Positions 1 through 11,424 of a DNA stretch of 64,000 nucleotides are shown piece after piece. Each line of letters begins with the position of its first letter. Within the stretch, counting starts at the first letter, position 1. This DNA comes from Orobanche coerulescens (lineage: Eukaryota; Streptophyta; Magnoliopsida; Lamiales; Orobanchaceae), in assembly GCA_033398695.1 (NCBI GenBank), contig CM065815.1, positions 143,265,001-143,329,000 of the forward strand, read 5' to 3'. The notes under the pieces were generated by a model. That model was given only the letters and a program-made list of their open reading frames with translations, was not told the DNA's origin and searched no databases. A program made the position numbers and the translations under genes.

Positions 1-504
1 CTCATAATGCCCATAGCGAGTACGGAATGCTGTCTTCGAAATGTCAAACTCTCGAATCCTCAACTGATGATAACCAGATCTCAAGTCGATCTTAGAAAAC
101 ACGGCAGCTCCCTGAAGTTGGTCCAATAAATCATCAATACGAGGCAAAGGATACTTGTTCTTGATGGTTACCTTGTTCAGCTCACAGTAATCAATACATA
201 AGCGCAGAGATCCATCTTTCTTCCATACAAATAACACTGGTGCTCCCCAAGGGGACGCACTAGGTCGAATATAGCCCTTGTCAGTCAACTCCTCAAGCTG
301 GTTCTTCAATTCTTGCATCTCAGTCGAAGCCATACGATACGGTGCTTTTGAAAGCGGGGATGTCCCTGGTTCTAACTCAATAATAAACTCCATGTCACGG
401 TGCGTAGGTAAGCCTGGCAACTCGTCTGGAAATACATATGGGTAGTCTCGGACTACCGGAATGTCGGCCAATTCAACTGGTCGATCTGCTGTTTTGGCCA
501 TGTA
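1..504 (-). pseudogene. Gypsy RT, N-terminal part (element A)
   Basis: The minus strand from about 500 to the window edge is open and encodes the typical plant gypsy linker and first RT blocks. Visible motifs are [51 protein letters not shown] and [15 protein letters not shown]. The RT makes first-strand cDNA inside the virus-like particle. The frame is the same as that of the gag-protease stretch to the right, but a TGA at about 505-507 separates them, so the polyprotein could not be read through without suppression. The usual Arg of the DYREL block is Cys here. The catalytic FxDD block lies beyond the window. The family call is firm; the clade (Tekay-like) is inferred from the linker. Confidence 0.85.
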
Positions 505-1842
505 TCACCAATAACCAATACATCGTTGATTAAGCAGTTTCACTGCTTTCATAGTGCTGATGACTCTCCTAGAACGACTGGGATTATCCCCTCGAAAGAT
601 ACACTTGAAACCATCATCAGAAGTGACGGTTACCATCCGCTTGCAGACACTGAGTATTGTATCATGACGATCCATCCAATCGATACCCAAGATTATATCA
701 TCCTTAGGTAAATCGACTACAATCAGATTTGACAACCACTCACGGTCGTTCAAATGAATCGTACAGTCCTGGACTTCACGATTTCCAATAATTCTTCTAC
801 CATCAGGTAGACCAATCACGTAGGGCTCACAATTGATAACATGGTCTAGAGGCAAACGACTTAAACAAGAAGAAGATATAAAGGAGTGTGAAGCACCGGT
901 ATCAAAAAGAACACACACATGATGGAAGTGGATCTCGAGTATACCTGAAATCATGCTGGCCTCGGGATCGTCAGCTTTCTTCATCTCGTAAATCCTGGGT
1001 TTCGCAGTTCCGGCACCAGGTGTACCACTTTGATTCCCACGGCCCATTCCCCTATTCGCCCCGGTGGTCTGATAGGAAGCAGACGGAGGCATCCGGTTCT
1101 GGACAGAGGACTGAACTGGAGCATGAGATGCTACTGGTTCATGTCCGGGCCCACTCCTGCAAAAACGAGCACGATGACCATTCTTACCACAAGTATGGCA
1201 TGTGATGGTAGGCTTTGGGCATTTGAAGTTGATATGCCCCTGGACCCCACAATTATGACACACCACGGATGAGGGAACCATTCGAGAGTGCGATCCGGCG
1301 GGCTTTGACGCCATGGGTGGTTGATCAGAAGGGTTTGGCAATGACTGGGGCTTCCTGAATGTCCCCCGATTACTCTCAGTCTGGTTCTGGTTCCTGGATC
1401 TTTTGTTGTTGGACTGTGGTTGTTTCTTGGAAATCTTCTTCGCGGTGAGTTCGTACTCCAGAGCTTTCTCGATGAACTCTGGTAAGGTAGTACAATGGTG
1501 ATTCAACAGCTGCATTCTCATTCGGGGTTTAAGCCTCTTGAGAAAGTATTTGATCTTATCGGCCTCTGTTCGGATAATTGTCATGGCGAAAGGAAGGAGT
1601 GCCTGGAATTTCTCAGCAACAGATAATACATCATCGTCTTCAGACGGGTCGGGGCTCAGTAGTTCCGACAGTTTGGCCTCATGGAGTGGCCCTGGATAGT
1701 AACGGTCTAGCATGAGGTTTTTAAATTCCTCCCAAGTGTAAACACCATCAGCTGGCCTTACTGAAAGCCACCAGGTGTGAGCGCCTTTGCTAAGATAATA
1801 CGCGGCTACCGAGACGCGGTTCTCTTCCGGGCAGTCCACCAT
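505..1842 (-). pseudogene. Gypsy gag C-terminal part plus aspartic protease (element A)
   Basis: Minus-strand frame of 445 codons. The first 120 residues or so are the end of the capsid domain (Retrotrans_gag type, with AHTWWLSV and YYPGPLHEAKLSEL). A basic linker follows, then two zinc knuckles near residues 195-230 (CHNCGVQGHINFKC and CHTCGKNGHRARFC) that bind element RNA. The protease active site is FDTGASHSFIS near residue 315, followed by the IILGIDWM block, so the flap and core are present. The frame is broken on both sides by single in-frame stops: TAG at 1843-1845 against the N-terminal gag, and TGA at about 505 against RT. The ATG at 1842 lies inside the capsid domain and is not a real start. 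Confidence 0.88.
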
Positions 1843-2250
1843 CTAGAAAAGTTTCTCGAAATGCTCGATCCAATGCACAATTTCAGCAGGCTCAGAGGAG
1901 CCTTCAAAGGTCGGTGGTCGCTGGCGAGAGATGTCGCTGATAATCCGACTCACGGGTCCGCCAATCACAAGAGGAGGATGAGGTCCCTGTTGCTGGCCAG
2001 TAGCGGCCCTCTGCATAGCTTCCATTAGTTGACCCATCTGGGTCATCTGTGTCATCATGCCCTGCATCACGACGTAATGATCGACACGCGCATCCCCGCG
2101 CCCACTGTGGTGCGATTGTTCCCTAGAAGGTGAACCACTGTCTGCGGAACTCTGATCCGCATTCGCGCATCTGTTGGCTCGAGGTATCGGGATTCGGCCC
2201 CTTCCGCGGCCTCGTCCCCCTCTGCCACGACCTCTCAGGTTTCTTTCCAT
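1843..2250 (-). pseudogene. Gypsy gag N-terminal part (element A)
   Basis: The likely gag start is the ATG at 2250 (MERNLRGRGR). An Arg/Gly-rich head follows, then a Met/Gln-rich stretch (VVMQGMMTQMTQMGQLMEAM) and the start of the capsid domain (RPPTFEGS, then IVHWIEHFEKLF). It ends at TAG, 1843-1845, in the same frame as the next gag stretch, so one point mutation separates the halves. An upstream in-frame ATG at 2280 is less likely because only the stretch from 2250 resembles gag N-termini. Element B keeps the same Met-rich stretch but lacks most of the capsid that follows. Confidence 0.8.
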
Positions 2251-2656
2251 ACTGAAAGAACCAATCATAATGATAACCATAAGTACAGTTCAAGATACTA
2301 AAATTCATGCTAAGTTAATAGCAACAAGGAATCACATATTCAAGGAAACGGTTATCGATACCACGAATGTCGCACCGAATATTATATCGGCGTCAAGTCG
2401 AACAATTTCAATCATATAATCAATTCAGCATTTACCTCGGATTATCAATAAGATAAATCCTATCACAATTCCTCGAAATAACATGATCAACAAGGAGACC
2501 CATACTGATATCAATATTATGCCAGTAATTAAATCATGGCTCATAAAGTACATACCGTGTTTGGCTCGTAGGGTCAGGCGCTTGCACAGGTCACACGTGA
2601 CACGAAGGTCTCTTGATACTAGTTCATTTCACAATGACTCATAAAAAGGAAACAAC
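2251..2656 (-). other. Untranslated leader of element A
   Basis: About 400 bases between gag and the primer site. It is AT-rich, with no convincing ORF or RNA gene. Such a leader normally carries the packaging signal, but none can be recognised by eye. Confidence 0.55.
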
Positions 2657-2668
2657 TCTCCGATACCA
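2657..2668 (-). other. Primer-binding site, initiator-Met tRNA type (element A)
   Basis: On the minus strand, a few bases inside the LTR end (TGTTACA), the sequence reads TGGTATCGGAGA. Most plant retrotransposons carry TGGTATCAGAGC, complementary to the 3' end of initiator tRNA-Met. The match is close but imperfect, and it fixes the LTR boundary at 2674. Confidence 0.75.
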
Positions 2669-4558
2669 TCTTCTGTAACACCCCAAAAGGCGGCTATTAC
2701 AGTGCCGTGGACCCCACACTGGGACCCACCAGGCGATATCCAAAACAGATTAAATAAATATTATTTGTGATACCAAACCACAATGAATAGTCATTGCTCC
2801 GATTAGGAGTTTATCAAAATATGGCCAACGACCTTATAATACACAAGATCCGAAAAACAAGTATAAACCATATGGAGATGGAAAACACTTCAAATGTCAA
2901 TACAACCAGATAGTAATTTAAATGAAGCAGAAAATAAAATAACATAACCGAACAACAAATGATGTGGGCCCCCCGAACTAGTATCCTTCGAACCCTTCGC
3001 CGTCAACATGCTCTTCCCGTGCCTTAACTTTGCCTCGACATAAAATACAATACAAGTATTTTGCCCTAAACACAGGGTCAGATATACATGATAATTAATT
3101 CTTCCGACATTATACAATTCACGTATATAGATCTCAAGGAAATCATTCCGACTATTAATCATACCCATCAGGCGTATGAAACAATCAGTCACAAACCGTC
3201 GAGCACATCCAATACTATGGATGATTAACAATATGGCTCAAGATGGACATCACAGTACGCCCGATCCGGAAATGTGTCCGTGTACATGTCCGCCCCGTAT
3301 ACAGAATCCAGAATATACGTGGGACAATGTACCTAATTAGCCTCACGAAACTATGTCTCGTGTGCACAGTCCAATGCGGAATAATATCCACGCATGACTA
3401 TATATGTGCCTGGATAAAAATCCTACACAATGACCAATCGGAACGCAGATATGATTCCGGATATGTCACGATACAACATGACAACGAATTCAATAAATCA
3501 CATATACGATTAATTATAAATAAAAACTCACAGAAGTGAAAATAAGACCAACGAGATCAACGATTCAAAGCGACGTGCCAGGAATGCAACCCCATGAAGA
3601 AAACGGAATAACGTCAAGGACAATGTCAAATCACGACAAACATTACATGAACAATTCATACATATGAAATATATAACCATCACAAGAATCTAATCATCAT
3701 TATAACCAAGCAAGATAACTTGCCTCAATACGGAGACGATAGTCCTCTCCTTGTCGGAACGAACGAACGGTCCTCGACTAATATTGTTTACTCGAACAAT
3801 CAACCTTAAACGAAATACATTTTACTGAATAACATATTCGTATAATTATCAATATAGGATTAGTAAGACATCACCCTACAATCCTTTAAAATAGTTTGCT
3901 ATTTCCAATTATCGAAGCCTTATGTCAGGAGTTCTTTTAACATCATTACAACCATAAAAATCGGTTTACAATACTTTTACCGAATGTTCACATGGTTCCT
4001 CATAAACAAGAATTCTATCAAGGGTATGTTGAATAACCAATTATGATGTTAAGATCATCTTATGATGATTAAACTTTCCAAAACATTAAAATATTGAAAG
4101 AACAAAATCTGCATATTTATGATCATTCTCCTCTCATCTAAATTGAATATTAAGCTTACAACAAGGTTACTAGTTATGAGATTACACCATATCCATGAAG
4201 GTTATCAAATTCTTTCTTTACAAGGCTGGAAGATCCATTAACATCATGATGAATTCACCATCTATCTGGTATGATGATCAAAACAAACTAAGTTCTCAAC
4301 ACATTAGATTAATGAAAAGTTGTTGTGTTGGTTTCACAAATATTCTCATTCAAAATCTTGCTGAGCTAAACATAAGGAGAATATGATTCTTAAGAAATCT
4401 GAGTAAGAAGACATCCTTCTACTTCTAACATGGCCAAGTTATTCCCAAGGTAAGTGAAAACTTAAAATGGTGTTTAATCACTTTATGATAACAACTCTAT
4501 TAGTTAAATCCAACTACGGTGAAGTTAACTGATTCAAGGGTATTCTACTAAGCTAAAT

Positions 4559-4569
4559 TTGTCCAACAA
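4559..4569. repeat. LINE target-site duplication, left copy
   Basis: TTGTCCAACAA here recurs exactly at 9319-9329, directly after the LINE poly(A). An 11-bp duplication fits target-primed reverse transcription. Confidence 0.92.
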
Positions 4570-4647
4570 CAAATGAAAATCACATTTCGGCGAATGAGCT
4601 CTCTAGGCGCACGTTAGTGGAAAAGTGTTAACGTAAGCCCCCGTAGA

Positions 4648-5868
4648 ATGGCCGGAAAAAGGAGGCCGAAGAAGGTGACGGCTGCCCCACTGAGAACAAC
4701 ACCACATGGATCTGGAAGCAAGGAAAATCAACAACATACAATAGAGAAGGAAAATGAGCAATCGAAGACGGAAGGAAGCAATGAAGCAGTATCGTCGGAT
4801 TCGGGAACAAAACCAACAACAATGAATCGGCGATTAGATCTATCACAGACGGAACAGAAAGGTGAAGAAAAACTCCAGCAACCGGCTAAGACGGGTATGA
4901 AACTGACCTATATACCCCCTACTCTTAAGCATGGTGAGCCAACTGCTTGTCTAGATGCTAATGATGTCGAGAAGGAAGCTGAGAAATGGAAACATGCTAT
5001 AATTCTATATGTGGTGGGTGAGTCACCAACAATATCGTATCTCAACTATTTCCTAATGAATCAGTGCCAAATTGAGAATAAACCTGAAATTTTTTACCAT
5101 GCTGAAGGATACTTTGTGGTAAGGTTTAAACTCATGGAAGAGAGGGATAGGATTTTATATACGGGACCGCATACAGTCGCTAGTAAACCGGTGATAGTGA
5201 AGGCATGGGAAGCAGGGTTTAACTTTGAAAAGGAGATCTTGAAAGTGATTCCACTGTGGGTTCAACTTCCTAATTTGCCACTAAACTGCTGGGGATTGAA
5301 TTCATTAAGCAAGATCAGTAGTATTCTAGGCAATCCTCTGTATGCGGATGAATGCACAACATCGCAGAAAAGGATTTCTTATGCAAGAGTATTGGTGGAG
5401 ATTGATGTAACACAACCAATTAAGCATATCGTGAAAATAGAAGGAGGAGAAGGAAATTTAATAGAACAAAAAGTGGAATATGACTGGATTCCTCCATTTT
5501 GCAAGAAGTGCCAAACTGTTGGACACAACTGTGATGCAGTAGAGAGACCCAAGACCTATCAACAGGCTCTGCAGCAGAAAAAGTGGATCCCAAAACAACC
5601 TAATCCTGGGAAAATTCAAAAAGAAGCAACACAAGAAAAGAAAGATCAGAAAGAAATACAAAAGGCACATCAGGGAAATAGAGAGACAAGAGAATGGGTG
5701 GAAAAAGTGTGGATCAAACCAAAGAATACAGTGAGAAAAGGATATGATACTCCACCAACAGCTGAACTTAAAACCAGAAACTCCTATCAAATGCTTGATG
5801 AAGATGAAGACCCATTGAATGAGACTAATATGAGGGGCGGGGACCCTATCCCCTTAGTTAATAAATGA
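4648..5868 (+). CDS. LINE ORF1 protein (DUF4283 plus zinc-knuckle type)
   Basis: An intact 406-residue frame. The first 75 residues are charged and low in complexity. Residues of about 110-270 match the DUF4283 domain common in plant LINE ORF1 proteins (YFVVRFKLMEERDRIL and VIPLWVQLPNLPLNCWG are characteristic). A zf-CCHC_4-like knuckle follows near residues 285-300 (PPFCKKCQTVGHNC). A Lys/Gln/Glu-rich tail comes next. The protein is expected to coat LINE RNA in the ribonucleoprotein. Its stop overlaps the ORF2 start as ATGA (5865-5868), suggesting termination-reinitiation. The start is the first ATG after the leader. This is the only long intact frame of the element. Confidence 0.88.
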   Translation: MAGKRRPKKVTAAPLRTTPHGSGSKENQQHTIEKENEQSKTEGSNEAVSSDSGTKPTTMNRRLDLSQTEQKGEEKLQQPAKTGMKLTYIPPTLKHGEPTACLDANDVEKEAEKWKHAIILYVVGESPTISYLNYFLMNQCQIENKPEIFYHAEGYFVVRFKLMEERDRILYTGPHTVASKPVIVKAWEAGFNFEKEILKVIPLWVQLPNLPLNCWGLNSLSKISSILGNPLYADECTTSQKRISYARVLVEIDVTQPIKHIVKIEGGEGNLIEQKVEYDWIPPFCKKCQTVGHNCDAVERPKTYQQALQQKKWIPKQPNPGKIQKEATQEKKDQKEIQKAHQGNRETREWVEKVWIKPKNTVRKGYDTPPTAELKTRNSYQMLDEDEDPLNETNMRGGDPIPLVNK

Positions 5869-8800
5869 AGGTTATAGTGTGGAATGTGAGGGGATGTAAC
5901 AAACCCCTCAAACAGAAGGAGCTAAGACTCTTTCTTCAGAAAAATAAGATAGACATGATAGCAATACTGGAAACAAGGGTGAAGATGAGGAACTTTCAAA
6001 AATGTGTTGATAGAATTAACAGGAACTGGCAGTTTGTACATAATTACTCTCATGCATTGAATGGCAGAGTATGGATCTGTTGGGATCCTAGAAAGGTGGG
6101 AATTCAAGTATTGAGTAACCATGCTCAAGGCATACATGTTGAAGTGATGGATAAGATAACAGGGTCTAAATTTCAAATGGTTGCAGTGTATGCATTTAAT
6201 ACAAATGAAGCAAGGAAAGATCTGTGGAGATACCTTACAACAATATGTCAAAACACTCAAATCCCTCTGGTCATGAGTGGAGATTTCAATGCCATGCTAG
6301 CAGCAGAAGATAGATTTCAGGGGAATGAAGTTTCTGAAGGAGAGATAAAAGATTTTAAAGAATTCATGGAGACAAATGAGTTACATCCTCTGAGAATAAT
6401 AGGAAGTAGATATTCATGGAGCAACAACCAAGATGGGGGAAATAGAATCATGTCTCTCATTGATAGAAGTGTGGCAAATGTAGCCTGGCACAACTCTTTC
6501 AGCAATGTGGTGGTGGAGCTACTTGCAAGGAATTTGTCAGATCATAATCCTCAGCTCCTCCAATTTGGAGAGGAAAAAGGAGCAAGAAACTCTCCTTTTC
6601 GGTTTTTAAATGTATTTGCAGAAAATGGCAGCTTTATGGAAATAGTGGAGAAAGAGTGGGAACACGAGAATCCATAAGAACCATCATTGGATATATGGTT
6701 CAAGCTCAAGAATATGAAAAGGCCATTCAAGGCTTTGAATAGTAGTCAATATCGAATATCACGGCAAGGTTGGAAGGTCTGAGAGACACCCTGAAGCAAA
6801 CCCAAGTGCAGCTAGCAATGAACCCTCATAATTCTGATTTGATTCAAGCTGAAAGGACTCAATTGAATGATCTTGAAAAATGGAGTGCAATAGAGGAAAA
6901 TATATGGAAACAGAAAGCAAGGATAGATTGGATCAGATTGGGAGACTCTAACACTAAATTCTTTCATGCCTATGCCAAAGCAAGGAAGACAAATAATGCC
7001 ATTAAATTCCTAATCAGACAGGATGGCACTAGGTGTAATACTCAAGAACAAATAGTGGAGGAGATCAATACATTTTATACAAATCTTATGGGAAGTGCAG
7101 CTGACACATTGCCTATGGTGGACAAGGAAATTGTGAAAAGAGGCAAGGTGGTATCTCATGAGCAACAACTTAAGCTCTGTGCTCAATTTACAGGGAAAGA
7201 AATAAAAGATGCTCTATTCAGCATGGAATCTGAAAAAGCCCCAGGAGTGGATGGCTACAATGTTTTCTTCTTCAAGAAATCATGGGAAATAATTGGTGAA
7301 GAGATTGTGGCAGCAGTACAGCAGTTCCACAGTACAGGTTTTATACCTAAGTCCATAAATGTTGCATTGCTTACTCTCATTCCTAAAACCTCAAATGCTT
7401 GTGCTGCAAAAGACTTTAGACCAATAGCATGTTGCTCTGTTATATATAAGATTGTATCTAAAGTTCTTGCAAATAGACTCCAAATGGTGCTTGAGGATGT
7501 GGTGAGTAGCAGCCAGTCAGCTTTTATAAGAGGCAGGGTTATATTTGATAATATTATATTGAGCCATGAACTGGTGAAGGGTTATGGAAGGAAGGGCATA
7601 TCACCTAGGTGTATGATTAAAATTGATCTCCAAAAGGCTTATGATTCGGTGGAGTGGCCTTACTTGAAGTTTTTGATGCTTGAACTTGGCTTTCCTTCCC
7701 AATATGTAAAGTGGATAATGCAGTGTGTCACCACAGTCAGCTATTCAATATGTATAAATGGTGAGATCACTAAACCATTTGAAGCTAGGAAAGGGCTAAG
7801 GCAAGGAGATCCCATCTCTCCCTACCTTTTTGTACTATGCATGGAATACTTACATAGGTGCCTCCTAGAGCTTAAGGAAGATAAAGCTTTTCATTACCAT
7901 CCCAGGTGTAAGAAGTATGATATTATTCAAATGTGCTTTGCTGATGACTTGCTACTATTTGCAAGAGGAGATTTGCCATCTCTTAGAAGACTGATGCAAG
8001 CATTGACAAATTCTCAATGGCTTCTGGTTTACAAGCAAATGTAAGTAAGAGCTGTGTGTATTTTGGAGGTGTACCTGAAGAGCAACAGGAGATTATATTG
8101 AGAGAGCTTCAAATGAAAAAAGGAGAGCTTCCCTTTAAATATCTAGGGGTTCCACTGTCAACAAAGAAACTATCTGTAGTACAGTGTCAGCCCCTAATAT
8201 CTAAAATCATGGAAAGGGTAAACTGCTGGGCTGCTAAACTTGTCATATGCGGGAAGGCTTCAACTAATAAAAGCAGTCTGTTCGGTCTACAAACCTCTCG
8301 GTGCGATTTTTCTAATTCCTCAGAAAGTAATCAAACTCATTCAAGCAGCATGCAGATCCTTCCTTTGGACAGGAGGAGCAGGAATAACTAGAAGAACACT
8401 AGTGGCTTGGGAACAAATGAGTGATCCTATAACAGCAGGTGGATGGAATCTAATCAATATCCACCTATGGAATAAAGCAGCATTGTGCAAACTATTATGG
8501 AACTTAGCTCACAAGAAGGAGAAATTATGGATTCAATGGGTACATGGGTATTATGTAAAGGGCAAGAATTTGGATACCATGGCAACCCCCTCTCAGGCCT
8601 CATGGGTTATCAAAAAAGTTTTAGATGCCAAGGATTATGTGAGGAACTCTACTGAGGGACAAAGACTAATGGCTTCAGCTCAATTCTCTATAAGGAAGAT
8701 GTATTGTGTCCTTCATGGCAGCAGGGATAAGGTAGCATGGCATAAAATTCTGAGTAACAACATTGCTGCCCCCAAGAGTCTATTCATCACTTGGCTATGT

Positions 8801-9214
8801 ATTCTCAATAGATTGGTCACAAGTGACAATCTTGAAAAAATAGGGATTCGGGTGGAACAAAAATGCAGCTTGTGCAACAAAAGAACGGATACAGTGAACC
8901 ACATGTTCTTCCAATGTGAATATGCTGCTACGGTATGGAGTAAATTGAAGGTGTGGTGCGGGTTTGTAGGAGGAACTACTAACTGGGAAAAAGAAAAAGA
9001 AGATTTGATTCGGTATTGTGGCTCAAACACAACGAGACAGAGACTATATAGGTTGGTGTTCTCCACAACAATTTACTATATATGGAGGGAAAGAAACTAT
9101 AGAAGATTTCGAGGAATATCAACAAGTGAGGAAACTGTGATGAAACAATGTAGAATGGAAATAGTTGTGAGATGTATGAGAGATAGGAAACTGACTGTAT
9201 TTCTACAGCAGTAG
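5865..9214 (+). pseudogene. LINE ORF2: endonuclease, reverse transcriptase, zf-RVT (broken)
   Basis: 5865-6677 encodes an APE-type endonuclease: VWNVRGCNKP at the start, LETRVK (catalytic Glu), SGDFNAML, and SDHNP at the end. That frame stops at 6675. The frame changes before 6770, where the pre-RT and RT region begins (RPIACCSVIYKIVSKVLANRL, IKIDLQKAYDSVEW, GLRQGDPISPYLFVLCME, and the catalytic block CFADDLLLFA with FADD). A stop at 8042-8044 and a shift near 8020 lead to 8017-8240, and another shift near 8240 leads to the frame ending at 9214. The C-terminus is a zf-RVT region (CSLCNKRTDTVNHMFFQCEYA). No RNase H domain follows, unlike the LINE fragment at 11425. At least three frameshifts make this a pseudogene. 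Confidence 0.9.
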
Positions 9215-9300
9215 AAGGTTTTCTTTTGATTTTTGAGTTGAAGAGCATGTAATTGTTGTACTTTCACGACATTTTGGTTAATAATATAAAACTATTTTCC

Positions 9301-9318
9301 AAAAAAAAAAAAAAAAAA
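9301..9318 (+). other. LINE poly(A) tail
   Basis: Eighteen uninterrupted A follow ORF2 by about 85 bases and abut the right target duplication. Confidence 0.9.
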
Positions 9319-9329
9319 TTGTCCAACAA
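9319..9329. repeat. LINE target-site duplication, right copy
   Basis: Exact copy of 4559-4569 (TTGTCCAACAA). LTR A resumes to its right. Confidence 0.92.
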
Positions 9330-9767
9330 GATGAGCATGATAGTTACAACGTGGTTAGAATCACTATATCATCAAGAACACACCCATCTCAAACCCTCAT
9401 TTATCATATTCATCAAAAGTGTTAAAAAGGTTGGATTAAAACTATGTTTTACTTGATTAATCTACTCTAGGTAAAGTATAATTCGTTATTAACGTCAACA
9501 TATGAAAATAATACAGAGAGGAAAGTACACCTACCTCCAGAAATGAAGAACAACCTCAAAGCTATGAGAAAATATACTCCAAGCTCAAAAACACCTCCTA
9601 GTCTCCAAGGAAATGAGCTCCACTCCAAGATTTAAGGCTTAGAAGCAAGTTGGGGGAGGTTGATATTGGTTTGGGAGTGCAGAGGGACGATATATGGAGA
9701 GAGAATCGGTTTGGAGTTGTGAAGAAATGAAAAAGCAGTTAGTCTATAAATAGGTATGCATGAGACT

Positions 9768-10102
9768 TAGCGCACGTTAACGGGAAGCTTTAGCATACGC
9801 TAACACACTTACGTGCGCTAACTGGTTAATATTACGTACGTAAACGGCTACAGTGGCTACTGTCTTGAATTCGCAGGCCGCTAGCGCACACTAATGAAAA
9901 AGGGGTTACGCACGCTAATAAAAGTTGACTCTGGACGACATGACAACTCAGACCTTACTCACATGCATGCCAACGGCTAAGGAGTTCACGTGCTGAAGTC
10001 AACTGATGCCAGATTCCCTCTTAGCGTACGCCACAGAGGAAACATTACGCACGCTAAGGCACAGGATTAGCGTACGTTAATCATACTATGTAGCGTACGC
10101 TA
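9768..10102 (-). promoter_or_regulatory. Phased palindrome array in LTR A (U3)
   Basis: About ten copies of a degenerate 12-mer related to TAGCGYRCGCTA. The clearest run starts at 10022, 10045, 10068 and 10091, exactly 23 bases apart; others begin near 9768, 9791, 9882 and 9906. Each site is a near-perfect dyad. In element orientation the array lies just upstream of a TATA-like stretch (9744-9752), inside presumed U3. A promoter role is inferred from position only. Confidence 0.6.
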
Positions 10103-10295
10103 CATTAACAGAAAAATTCGAAAATGCAACTCTCTAATTAACATCGAATCATCACATATGAAATGAAATAACAACGATATGAAATTCAAATCTATAATAC
10201 CTCAACATAATACTAAATGCAACGATTCATGATAATCAGATTATCAGAATAATACAATGACAGGTAAAAACGAAAAATTACAGTCGGATATTACA

Positions 10296-11377
10296 GATAT
10301 TGGATTCAAGATATTAAATTATAGTTATTTAGGTTATCCATCGGTTAAGTACCATTTTAAATCGATGTGGGATTCAAGATTTTAGATAAATAGGAATAAA
10401 AAATTAAAAGAATGCCATATAGAAGAGAGAGTTATTATGGTGATTCAAATTCATAATGCTATTATATATATATATATCATTAAATTTATTAATGCAAAAA
10501 GCTCGCCAATTTTATTTATTAGTTAGGTTCAGGCACTCGGAGTTCCTCTTCGCGGCAGAACAAAACGGATAACCAAAAAGATGAGGCAGAGATTCATCCA
10601 CTCGAACCCATTTATAATTTATATAAACGTACCCTCTCAAAATTTGACGTAAAGGTGAATTTACTATGCGTTTTTTTATACCAAACTCATATAGTGCACG
10701 AAATAATCTAGTTAGGGTTCACCCATCTGAAACCCATTTAGATAATATATACTATACCCATCTCACACTCGATTAAAAGATATTTTTAGTATATGGCCCC
10801 CTCGCAAATCTATATAGTTATATGCACTAATTACTCAAATCTATTAAAACATATAAAACCTAAATAATCAAATATAATTTATTATAATAATTGATTGTTA
10901 CGTCTGACTTCAAAAAAGTTCAAATTTGCTCAAATTGTTATACGTTGATAAATTGGACAAATTAAATTAAATATCAACAAATTAGCCAAATCAACTTTTT
11001 AATAGAAAATATTTATTTGGTCAACTTAATGATTGACCAAATTATATTTTCAATAAAAATAAAACTATTTATTTGACCAACTCGAATGATGAAATTAATT
11101 GGCGATGGGAAATATGATCGTAGAAAACACATTGATTATATGGAGTAATTATCCAAATCTATTAAAACTTATAAAATTTACATAATCAAAATATGAATTG
11201 TTACGATAATTAGTTGTTACTTTGATAAAACAAATATATTAAATAAAAATAAATTATCCAAATTAAACTTTCCAATAAAATAAGGTTATTTATTTAGCGA
11301 CCTTAATGATTGGCCAAATTTCATTTTCATCGAAATTAACACTAGTTATTTGGCCCACTCAATAACGGTCAAATTAA
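10296..11377. repeat. AT-rich degenerate repeat domain, left part
   Basis: No gene is visible. From about 10960 a phrase like CAATAAAAATAAACTATTTA followed by TTGGCCAACTTAATGATTGG recurs in degenerate form (near 10998, 11052, 11273 and 11330). The same phrase resumes at 18290-19080, beyond the LINE fragment and copia element, so one older repeat domain was split by those insertions. A short (AT)n lies at 10462-10480. Confidence 0.55.
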
Positions 11378-11424
11378 TTTTTTTTTTGCTGCTACGGAAA
11401 AGAAACCGAACAAAAACAAAACAT

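Larger units (their letters stand above)
4570..9318 (+). mobile_element. Full-length-like LINE (L1 type) inserted in LTR A
   Basis: The element carries a nucleic-acid-binding ORF1 and an ORF2 with endonuclease, reverse transcriptase and a C-terminal zf-RVT region. It ends in a run of 18 A and is flanked by an exact 11-bp duplication. At 4.75 kb with both ORFs it is not 5'-truncated in the usual way. ORF2 is broken by at least three frameshifts, so this copy is dead, although the exact duplication and uninterrupted poly(A) suggest a fairly young insertion. The 5' leader is only about 78 bases and contains the LTR-type palindrome motif (see findings). Confidence 0.93.
1..10295 (-). mobile_element. 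Ty3/gypsy element A, left-truncated by the window edge
   Basis: Read leftwards on the minus strand, the order is LTR (2674-10295, interrupted by a LINE), iMet-type primer site, leader, gag, protease and the start of RT, which leaves the window at base 1. The order gag-PR-RT, two zinc knuckles and an RT beginning close to Del/Tekay chromoviruses place it in Ty3/gypsy. Its LTR resembles that of element B (30444-39722) in the terminal TGTAACACCCC, the nearby TGGACCCC/GGGACCCACC stretch and the phased palindrome array, so they are related subfamilies. The outer LTR end is TATTACA at 10295; GATAT at 10296-10300 would be the target duplication, but its partner lies outside the window. The coding part has in-frame stops. 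Confidence 0.85.
2674..10295 (-). repeat. 5' LTR of element A, interrupted by a LINE
   Basis: On the plus strand the LTR begins TGTAACACCCC at 2674 and ends GGATATTACA at 10295, the inverse of minus-strand TGTAATA...TGTTACA ends. Removing the LINE and one target copy (4570-9329) leaves about 2.86 kb, a large LTR. The start matches element B's LTR almost word for word. The outer third (9768-10102) carries the phased palindrome array, and a TATA-like stretch lies at 9744-9752 (CTATAAATA on plus). ORFs inside it have no recognisable homology and are ignored. Confidence 0.8.

Noticed and set aside
2890..3539. ORFs of 98-113 codons in LTR A
   Set aside because: They lie within the LTR, match nothing and are not kept in element B's LTR.
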